Below are positions 1 through 5,714 of a stretch of DNA of 5,714 nt, in pieces. The position numbers and the translations under genes were made by a program. Origin of the DNA: Candidatus Omnitrophota bacterium (GTDB taxonomy: Bacteria; Omnitrophota; Gorgyraeia; 1-14-0-20-64-10); the NCBI GenBank assembly GCA_023248095.1, contig JAHFFF010000112.1, forward strand, positions 1 to 5,714. Reading direction: 5' to 3'. The notes beneath the pieces are model-generated. The model searched no databases. It was not told the DNA's origin and saw only the letters and a program-made list of their open reading frames with translations. Position 1 is the stretch's first letter. Each line of letters opens with the position of its first letter.

Positions 1-2252
1 GCCGTCCAGATCTGAATGGCTTCTCCCGCGCGACGAATCTGCTGTGTCCGAACCCCGTCCTCACTCTGTGCCGAAGGGAGCATCCCCAGGATCGCCGGTT
101 GATCGTTCACCGGAATCGGAGTAGGACGCCGGTCCACTCCCGGAGCACTCAGGATTTCATCCAGCAGCCCGTTCGCCTGCTGGGCGAGGGGACTGTCGTT
201 CTGGAGCAGGGCATCCACCGTAGTCGGCATCACCTCGCTCCAGTTGTGTGGCCCGATGGTGTTAGGGGTATTGGTGCGGAATTCGTTTCCGAGGGCCAGC
301 AGATCCTGATAGGTGAAGATGACATCCTTCGCTTGACTCGAAGCAGCCTTGATGAGCAGCGCCTTGTGCAGTTCCCGAACAACCTCTCCCCCCTTGGAAC
401 TGAACCAGGCCTCCATGGAGGTGGTGATCTGAGGAAGGAATCCCTCCTTCCGGAGAGATTCAGCCAAACTGTGGATCTTGGCCGGATCAGCCTTGCTCCA
501 GTCTTGGAGCTCTCCCATGAGGGTCTGCGTATCGTGTGTTCCGGTGACGGTGACGGAATTGGGGTGGTAACCCTTTGTGTCCCAATAAGGCGCATATACA
601 CCATCCAGCCCAAAGATGAGGGGACGCATCCCCGGCAGTCCAAGTCGTTTCCGAAGCTCGTGCACTCCCGGGCTGAGCAATCCGAGATCTTCGGCGATGA
701 ACTGGCCCAGCCGGTTGTAGGTGAAGATCGAAAGCAACGGCTGCATCAGAGAATCCGCCGGCCCCTGCGCCCAACGGGCATCGAGCATCCGCAGAATCGG
801 ATGGATCCACTCGGATAGATCCTGCGGCATGAGATCCTTATAATCTCCATCAAGCCAAAGATAGGCCTGCCTCTTCCCTGTCTGCGCATCCTGAATGACC
901 CACGTCTTGCGCCCTGAGGCGACGATGTCCGGTGGAACCTGAGCCCGGTCAGACACCGGCTTGAGTGGGAACGGTAGGCCAACTCCTCCGGGGTCATCAA
1001 TCCATCGCTTTTTCGTCCACGCCTGACTCAATTCGGCATACAGCGCCGACAGAGCGGGAGAGGCCTTCTTGCTGCGCCAGGGTTTTTCATTGGCCGCCGG
1101 GGGAATCTGATAGTAGTCGAAAAGGGCACGGAAATGGTCGATCCGAATTCCGTCGTACAGGTTCGCCACACGGCGGATGCGCTGCCGCCAAAGCGGGAAG
1201 TCCTCCTTTTCCAGGGCACCCCAATCGTATGGAAACTGCTCCCGAAACTGTCCAATGTCGGAGAAAGGATCCGGGGGAACGCCCGTCCGCCACCCTGGGT
1301 CGAAAAACCGGGGATACTTCCGGACTGCGTCGCTGCCAACGCCGAGGTAGATGGGGATGTCTCCCATGATGTGGACGTTGTTTTGATGGGCCAGACGAAG
1401 CAGCTGGCTCCATTGCTCGTCGAAGATCCATTGAACGAATTGATCAAACCCCTCGGCATCGGCTAACCATTCCGTGTTCTGTTTGATGAAGCGGCTGAAG
1501 GACCGGAACCGATCCGATCGATCGCCAAGCGGAAGCTCTTTCTCCTGAAAATAACGATAGGCTTCTTTCAAGACGTCCATCTTCAGACGGGTAACCGCCC
1601 CATAATCACGGCGGGGCAAGTGACGCAACTCGGCTGTGGAGGGTCGGGCGTCTCTGAGCATGGCACTGGCCTTGAGGGAGTTCTTCACTTCGGGCACATC
1701 CCGCAATGCGATGGAGAGCGGGTCTGATCCAAAGGCCGTCCGGGCGTTGTAGTAGCTGGGGTCACCTGGGCTGCGTTCCTGGATGGGCAGAAACTGTACC
1801 CATTGAAGCCCCCGAGCAGCTGCCCATCGGACCAGCTTCTTCATATCGGCAATGTCGCCGATCCCCTCGTTATCGTAGGAATTCAAGGCATGCTGCGGAA
1901 CTAGAATTCCTGCGGTACGGTGGACAAAGTTGCGGGGAACAGCATGGAGGGGAATTCCCAATTCCTCGGCCCGTTGGAAAGCCCGCTCCAACTGGTCCTG
2001 CGGAAGCTCGGCTTCCATCCAGTCTGCAAGGGTATCGTAAAACTGCCCATTCGTTCCGGGCTTCTGATGGGCCCATTGAGCCGCAATCTTCCCGACATCC
2101 ACCGCCCCCTCCTCCAGGCCGGCGGCAACTTCCTTCTCGGCCTTATCCTGCATCATCGGGCGCAGGGCAAAGGCGGGAACAGGCTGAGTGAGGGTAAGGC
2201 TCAAGAGCAGAGGGAACGTCGTAGCGTGTAAGGTTTTATTAAGGAGTCGCAT
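1..2252 (-). CDS. malQ: Probably exported GH77 4-alpha-glucanotransferase (MalQ/amylomaltase-like), partial: 3' end outside window
   Basis: Likely transfers alpha-1,4-glucan segments between malto-oligosaccharides (disproportionation). I translated the frame by hand from ATG 2252-2250 to position 1: 750 codons, no stop. The barrel begins near Gly115 (GILVPQHAL) and continues through LVRWAAARGLQWVQFLPIQE, SYYNARTAFGSDPLSI, GDIPIY (297-302), GVPPDPFSD (324-332), YDGIRIDHFRAL with nucleophile Asp372, AEDLG with acid/base Glu521, LGLPGMRPLIFG, and TGTHD with stabilising Asp574. It closes with FTYQDLLALGNEFRTNTPNTIG and NW at 670-671. These motifs, in family order, make GH77 secure. Odd points: a Sec-like signal peptide (1-29); an unassigned segment (30-114); 149 residues between Asp372 and Glu521, against about 47 in Thermus amylomaltase; GQ-x-WG reads GQFRE and HDND reads HDTQ; at least 65 residues follow the usual domain end. 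Thermus amylomaltase is ~500 residues and E. coli MalQ ~694, so this is long. malQ is a family-level symbol; substrate and location are inferred. No Shine-Dalgarno precedes the start. Confidence 0.92.
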   Translation of the reverse strand, partial: MRLLNKTLHATTFPLLLSLTLTQPVPAFALRPMMQDKAEKEVAAGLEEGAVDVGKIAAQWAHQKPGTNGQFYDTLADWMEAELPQDQLERAFQRAEELGIPLHAVPRNFVHRTAGILVPQHALNSYDNEGIGDIADMKKLVRWAAARGLQWVQFLPIQERSPGDPSYYNARTAFGSDPLSIALRDVPEVKNSLKASAMLRDARPSTAELRHLPRRDYGAVTRLKMDVLKEAYRYFQEKELPLGDRSDRFRSFSRFIKQNTEWLADAEGFDQFVQWIFDEQWSQLLRLAHQNNVHIMGDIPIYLGVGSDAVRKYPRFFDPGWRTGVPPDPFSDIGQFREQFPYDWGALEKEDFPLWRQRIRRVANLYDGIRIDHFRALFDYYQIPPAANEKPWRSKKASPALSALYAELSQAWTKKRWIDDPGGVGLPFPLKPVSDRAQVPPDIVASGRKTWVIQDAQTGKRQAYLWLDGDYKDLMPQDLSEWIHPILRMLDARWAQGPADSLMQPLLSIFTYNRLGQFIAEDLGLLSPGVHELRKRLGLPGMRPLIFGLDGVYAPYWDTKGYHPNSVTVTGTHDTQTLMGELQDWSKADPAKIHSLAESLRKEGFLPQITTSMEAWFSSKGGEVVRELHKALLIKAASSQAKDVIFTYQDLLALGNEFRTNTPNTIGPHNWSEVMPTTVDALLQNDSPLAQQANGLLDEILSAPGVDRRPTPIPVNDQPAILGMLPSAQSEDGVRTQQIRRAGEAIQIWT
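2166..2252 (-). other. Putative Sec signal peptide of the GH77 protein
   Basis: Residues 1-29 have signal-peptide layout: a short basic n-region (Arg2, Lys6), a hydrophobic stretch (Phe13-Leu21, FPLLLSLTL), and a polar c-region QPVPAFA with small residues at -3 and -1 (Ala27, Ala29), giving predicted cleavage before Leu30. No lipobox cysteine follows, so a lipoprotein is unlikely, and there is no twin arginine. The mature protein would begin L-R-P-M-M. Prediction is by eye from composition; cleavage by signal peptidase I and export are inferred. Confidence 0.7.
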
Positions 2253-2264
2253 AGGGTGGACAAT

Positions 2265-2289
2265 AAAGACCGCTTCGGCAGCGGCCTTT
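2265..2289 (-). terminator. Hairpin between gltB and the GH77 gene: candidate gltB terminator or 5'-UTR stem-loop
   Basis: On the minus strand, AAAGGCCGCT pairs with AGCGGTCTTT (10 bp including one G-U wobble) around the loop GCCGA. As RNA the 3' arm ends UCUUU and is followed by AUUG, so the U-tract is short and interrupted, weak for intrinsic termination. The hairpin starts 73 bases past the gltB stop and ends 12 bases before the GH77 ATG, so it may instead be a leader stem-loop shielding or spacing the start codon. In the plus direction the same stem has one A-C mismatch and is followed by TTTTT, but no plus-strand gene is seen that would use it. Confidence 0.55.
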
Positions 2290-2296
2290 TTAAGTA

Positions 2297-2325
2297 AGTA
2301 TGCCACAAAGCTCAGGTTACAACAA
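2297..2325 (-). promoter_or_regulatory. Possible sigma70-type promoter for the GH77 gene (extended -10)
   Basis: Minus-strand TTGTTG (2325-2320), a 17-base spacer, then CATACT (2302-2297) preceded directly by TGG, which fits the extended -10 TGn pattern. The -10 matches TATAAT at 4 of 6 positions and the -35 matches TTGACA at only 3 of 6. Transcription would start near 2290, at the very base of the hairpin, giving a leader of about 38 bases. AT-rich DNA yields such matches by chance, so this is a candidate only. Confidence 0.3.
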
Positions 2326-2338
2326 GGTAAAAAGAATC

Positions 2339-2354
2339 TAAGTTTGTAAACTTA
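2339..2354. repeat. 16-base AT-rich palindrome just downstream of the gltB stop
   Basis: TAAGTTT and AAACTTA are perfect 7-base inverted arms around a GT spacer (plus strand), 7 bases beyond the gltB stop. In minus-strand RNA it could fold only into a weak 6-bp stem with a UACA loop, but GAUUCUUUUU follows within a few bases, so it could be a poor terminator. It lies 13 bases upstream of the candidate -35, so an operator is equally possible. No known regulator site is recognised. Confidence 0.35.
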
Positions 2355-2361
2355 ACGCGAG

Positions 2362-5300
2362 TTATTTCTGCGTGGGAGGAGAAGCTTCCTTCTGCACGGG
2401 AGTGCCGACGGCGGCTTCCAGCCTGACGACCTCTTTCTTGGGCGCCACCTTCCAGAAAACAGCCAGGGCTTGATCCCAGTCGGACAAAAGCTCCTCGGCC
2501 TTTTTGCTGCCGGTCAGTTCCGCGTGGCGCAACACCATCGATTTCAGCAGGGATTGGTCCTCCGGATCCTCCACCCGGTGCAGCTCCACGAGCGCAGGGT
2601 TGAGCAGCTTGGGGAAATTCCCATCGGCATCCAGCACGAAGGCTGCTCCGCCTGTCATGCCGGCACCGAAGTTCCGGCCGGTCGGCCCCAGCACCACCAC
2701 CATCCCACCGGTCATGTACTCGCAGCCGTGGTCGCCGATGCCTTCCACCACCGTGCGGCCGCCGGAGTTGCGAACGCAGAAACGCTCCCCCGCCCGTCCG
2801 GCCACATAGAGAGTGCCGCCGGTGGCGCCGTACATCACGGTGTTTCCGACCAGAACCAGGTGGTCCGCCTTTGCCGGAACGCGAGGATTCGGGCGGACGA
2901 CGATCTCACCGCCGTGCATCCCCTTGCCGACGTAGTCGTTTGAATCGCCGACCAGGATGAGGCGGACCCCGGAGATCAGGAAGGCGCCGAACGACTGCCC
3001 TGCCGAACCGGAAAGCTGAACCTCGATGGAGGCGCCGCCGGGCAGGCCGCTGTCTCCGTAGCGGGTGGCGATCTCGTAGGAAAGCCGGGTCCCGATCGAG
3101 CGCTGATGGTTTTTGACGGGATAGCGCAGGGTCACACGGGCCCGCCCTTCGAGGGCCGGTTTCGCCTCGGCCAGAATCTGCTCGTCCAGCGGGAGATCCC
3201 CTTCCCGGTCGTTGCGCTCCACCCCGCACCGCCTCGGCCGCGTGCCGGTCGGGTCGGGATTGGCCAGCAGCATCGACCAATCGATGGTGGACCACTTCGG
3301 ATGCTGAGCAGCCTTCCCCTTCACCTTGACCAAGTCGATCCGTCCGATCACCTCATCCAAGGAGCGGTATCCCAACTGAGCCAGGAACTGCCGGACCTCC
3401 TCTGCGACAAAGGTGAAGAAGTTCACCACCAGGTCCGGCGGGCTCTTGAACTTGAGCCGAAGCTTCGGATCCTGTGTCGCCACGCCGACGGGACAGGTGT
3501 TGAGGTGGCACTGGCGGACCATGCAGCAGCCGGCCGCCACCAACGCGGCGGTGCCGAAGTTGTAGGACTCTGCGCCGAACAGAGCCGCCATGACGATGTC
3601 CCGGCCGCTCTTCATCCCGCCATCGGTGCGAACCTTGATGCGGCCGCGCAAGTCGTTCATCACTAGGACCTGCTGTGTCTCGGCCACACCCAGCTCCCAG
3701 GGGCTGCCGGCATTCTTGATGGAGGAGATGGGGCTCGCACCCGTCCCGCCGTCGTGGCCGGCGATATGCACGACGTCCGCGTAGCCCTTGGCCACGCCGG
3801 CGGCGATGGTGCCGACGCCGGCCTCGGAAACCAGCTTCACGCATACCTCCGCCTTCGGGTTGGCCTGCTTCAAATCGTAGATGAGCTGCGCAAGATCCTC
3901 GATGGAATAGATGTCGTGGTGGGGGGGCGGCGAGATGAGGGTCACGCCGGGAACCGAATGGCGCACGCGCGCAATATCCTCGGACACCTTATGCCCCGGC
4001 AATTGGCCCCCCTCCCCCGGTTTGGAACCCTGCGCGATCTTGATCTCCAGTTCCCGCGCGGAGGCCAGATATTCCGGCGTCACGCCGAAACGGCCGGAGG
4101 CCACCTGTTTGATCCCGCTGCAAGCGGAGTCCCCGTTGGGAAACGGCTTCAGCCGCGCCGGGTCTTCCCCTCCTTCTCCGGAATTGGATTTCCCGCCGAT
4201 GCGGTTGAGCGCGATCGCCAGACATTCGTGCGTTTCCTTGGAAAGAGCGCCGTACGACATGCCGGCGGTGCAGAAGCGCTTGCGGATCTTCTCCACCGGC
4301 TCCACTTCGTCGATGGGGATCGGAGCACGATCGGAAGAAAACTCCAGCAGGTCCCGCAGACAGATCGGCTCGCGGCTGTTCACCAACTCGGCATACTTCA
4401 GATAATCGTTCCACTGACCGGAATGGACCGCTTCATGGATGGCATCCAGCACAGGAGGGCTGAAGGCGTGCAGCTCCCCGTCCCGCCGGTAGCGGTAGAA
4501 CCCGCCGGGATCCAACTGCACCGTCTCGGTACCAGGTGCCGGTTTCGGGAACGCGCCGGCATGCAGGGCCAAAACATCCTTCGCCAGCAATTCAAAACCG
4601 ACGCCGCCGATCCGGCTGACGGTGCCGGTGAAGCAAGTCTCGATCACCTCCGGGCTCAGGCCGATTGCCTCAAAGATCTGCGCCCCGCGATAACTGGAAA
4701 CGCAGGAGATTCCCATCTTGGACATAATCTTGAGGATCCCGTCTTCGATCGCCTTCTCGTAGTTGGCCCACGCCTGCTCGAGGGTGACACCCTTGAGCGT
4801 CCCCGTGGAGGAGGCCCAGGCGATTGCCTGATAAACCGCATAAGGATGGATCGCCGCCGTGCCGTAGCCGATCAGCAGCGCAAAGTGATGCATGTCCCAC
4901 ACCTGCGCCGTTTCGCAAATGATGGAGGCCCGCATCCGCTTCCCCTGCCGGATCAGGAAATGATGCACCGCGCCGGCCGCCATGGCGGCCGGAATCGCTG
5001 CCTTCGAAGAATCGATCCCTCGGTCGGTGAGGATCAGGATGGTGCAGCCCGCATCCACCGCCGCCGAGGCCTGCTGGCAGAGATGTTGGATCGCTTTCTC
5101 TAAACCGCGGGGCCCGCCGCTGACCGGGAAGAGCATGGAGAGCCGCATCGAACGAAAGGCCGGATCGGTCAAACCTTCCACCCACTTCATCTCCGGTTCC
5201 GAGAAGACCGGCGAGCCGAACTTGATCCACTTGGCATGCTCCGGCGTCTCCTCCAGCATCGAACCGCGGGCACCCAAAGCGGTGTTGAGTGACATCACCA

Positions 5301-5714
5301 GCTTCTCCCGGAGCGGATCGATCGGCGGGTTGGTCACCTGCGCAAAGAGCTGTTTGAAATAGGTCGCCACGATCCGCGGTTTACCGGAAAGGATCGCCAG
5401 AGGCGCATCATCCCCCATCGAGCCGACCGGTTCCTTACCCGTCTCGGCCATTGCCTTGAGCATGAACTGCAGCTCTTCCTGCGTGAAGCCAACCGCCTTG
5501 AGCGTCCGGACAAGCGGCGAGAAATCGGCACCCGGCAGCGCAGTCCCGGTGATCATCGGCTTGTCGTCGTTGAGGTGCAGCAGGTCCGGCCGGAGCATGT
5601 GAGCATGGAGCCAGGCGGCATAGGGCTGGCGTTCCGCCAGTTCCCGCTTGATCTCTTCGTCCCGCAGGAGCCTCTTGCGGGCGGTGTCCACCGCGATCAT
5701 CTGCCCCGGGCCCA
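2362..5714 (-). CDS. gltB: Glutamate synthase (GOGAT) large/alpha subunit, partial: 5' end outside window
   Basis: Makes two glutamates from glutamine and 2-oxoglutarate in the cytoplasm (GS-GOGAT ammonium assimilation). Numbering here counts from the Met at 5700, which is internal: the frame stays open upstream and reads G-P-G-Q-M-I-A-V-D, a typical mid-protein GltB stretch. The class II glutaminase domain with its Cys1 nucleophile, roughly 400 residues, is therefore off-window. Visible in order: central domain (~1-413); FMN/2-oxoglutarate barrel (~420-800) with MSYGALSKETH (481-491), GKSNSGEGGEDP (503-514), KPGEGGQLPGHK (560-571) and GHDGGTGASP (648-657); 3Fe-4S cysteines Cys725, Cys731 and Cys736 in the family's C-x5-C-x4-C spacing, followed by PVGVATQDP; GXGXG beta-helix (~850-1045) channelling ammonia, including GQSFGAF (901-907). 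The tail ends in a family-like FWKVAP stretch, with stop TAA at 2364-2362. The long loop that marks ferredoxin-dependent GOGAT seems absent after GEGGEDP, favouring the NAD(P)H type, which would need a GltD partner not seen here. No frameshift or lost key residue was found. Confidence 0.97.
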   Translation of the reverse strand, partial: GPGQMIAVDTARKRLLRDEEIKRELAERQPYAAWLHAHMLRPDLLHLNDDKPMITGTALPGADFSPLVRTLKAVGFTQEELQFMLKAMAETGKEPVGSMGDDAPLAILSGKPRIVATYFKQLFAQVTNPPIDPLREKLVMSLNTALGARGSMLEETPEHAKWIKFGSPVFSEPEMKWVEGLTDPAFRSMRLSMLFPVSGGPRGLEKAIQHLCQQASAAVDAGCTILILTDRGIDSSKAAIPAAMAAGAVHHFLIRQGKRMRASIICETAQVWDMHHFALLIGYGTAAIHPYAVYQAIAWASSTGTLKGVTLEQAWANYEKAIEDGILKIMSKMGISCVSSYRGAQIFEAIGLSPEVIETCFTGTVSRIGGVGFELLAKDVLALHAGAFPKPAPGTETVQLDPGGFYRYRRDGELHAFSPPVLDAIHEAVHSGQWNDYLKYAELVNSREPICLRDLLEFSSDRAPIPIDEVEPVEKIRKRFCTAGMSYGALSKETHECLAIALNRIGGKSNSGEGGEDPARLKPFPNGDSACSGIKQVASGRFGVTPEYLASARELEIKIAQGSKPGEGGQLPGHKVSEDIARVRHSVPGVTLISPPPHHDIYSIEDLAQLIYDLKQANPKAEVCVKLVSEAGVGTIAAGVAKGYADVVHIAGHDGGTGASPISSIKNAGSPWELGVAETQQVLVMNDLRGRIKVRTDGGMKSGRDIVMAALFGAESYNFGTAALVAAGCCMVRQCHLNTCPVGVATQDPKLRLKFKSPPDLVVNFFTFVAEEVRQFLAQLGYRSLDEVIGRIDLVKVKGKAAQHPKWSTIDWSMLLANPDPTGTRPRRCGVERNDREGDLPLDEQILAEAKPALEGRARVTLRYPVKNHQRSIGTRLSYEIATRYGDSGLPGGASIEVQLSGSAGQSFGAFLISGVRLILVGDSNDYVGKGMHGGEIVVRPNPRVPAKADHLVLVGNTVMYGATGGTLYVAGRAGERFCVRNSGGRTVVEGIGDHGCEYMTGGMVVVLGPTGRNFGAGMTGGAAFVLDADGNFPKLLNPALVELHRVEDPEDQSLLKSMVLRHAELTGSKKAEELLSDWDQALAVFWKVAPKKEVVRLEAAVGTPVQKEASPPTQK

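Noticed and set aside
99..818. 239-residue plus-strand open frame
   Set aside because: Antisense to the conserved GH77 C-terminal half, which carries AEDLG and THD catalytic motifs; the translation resembles no protein family.
1..2252. Possible broken or frameshifted GH77 gene, suggested by the odd insertion and only short open frames on other strands and frames
   Set aside because: Codon-by-codon reading gives one continuous frame with conserved motifs on both sides of the insertion; the frame merely lacks its stop inside the window.
2304..2306. In-frame GTG 18 codons upstream as the GH77 start
   Set aside because: It would lie between the candidate promoter elements, adds 18 residues ahead of a well-formed signal peptide, and has no better ribosome binding site.
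3919..3927. G-run in gltB as a possible phase-variation tract
   Set aside because: It encodes the conserved SPPPHHD stretch of GOGAT proline codons, so the run is explained by protein sequence and codon use.
3754..5103. 449-residue plus-strand open frame antisense to gltB
   Set aside because: It lies wholly opposite a strongly conserved gltB segment, has no recognisable domain, and long antisense frames are expected opposite GC-rich coding sequence.
5698..5700. ATG as the start of gltB
   Set aside because: The frame is open upstream to the window edge and encodes the conserved GPGQ before MIAVD; the glutaminase domain must precede it.

Overview
This is a GC-rich bacterial window carrying two minus-strand genes, both cut by the window edges, separated by a 109-base spacer. 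The right part (2362-5714) is the C-terminal three quarters of gltB, the glutamate synthase (GOGAT) large subunit. It lacks its N-terminal glutaminase domain, which lies beyond the window. The left part (1-2252) is one uninterrupted reading frame of at least 750 codons for a GH77-family 4-alpha-glucanotransferase (MalQ/amylomaltase/DPE2 superfamily). Its stop codon lies beyond position 1.

The gltB product is ordinary: intact FMN-barrel motifs, the 3Fe-4S cysteines, and the C-terminal GXGXG beta-helix. The GH77 protein is the unusual part. It starts with what looks like a Sec signal peptide ending in AFA, followed at once by L-R-P. It then has an ~85-residue unassigned segment before the catalytic barrel, and about 100 extra residues between the catalytic nucleophile and the acid/base residue. 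Two normally conserved active-site motifs are altered, and a tail extends past the normal family end. All three catalytic acids (Asp372, Glu521, Asp574) are present, so it is probably an active or recently active enzyme, but likely exported and with altered substrate handling. GH77 enzymes are normally cytoplasmic.

The spacer (2253-2361) holds a 16-base AT-rich palindrome just after the gltB stop, a possible extended -10 promoter, and a 10-bp GC-rich hairpin ending 12 bases before the GH77 start codon. The hairpin could be the gltB terminator, a 5'-UTR element of the GH77 mRNA, or both. No Shine-Dalgarno sequence precedes the GH77 start.

The genes share a strand, but nothing visible links nitrogen assimilation to alpha-glucan metabolism, and the spacer suggests separate transcription units. 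The organism cannot be named from sequence alone. An exported enzyme whose mature end begins L-R-P, with a weak start-site leader, reminds me of uncultured Omnitrophota/PVC-type bacteria; this is recollection, not a search result. No RNA genes, mobile elements, CRISPR arrays or phage genes were seen.
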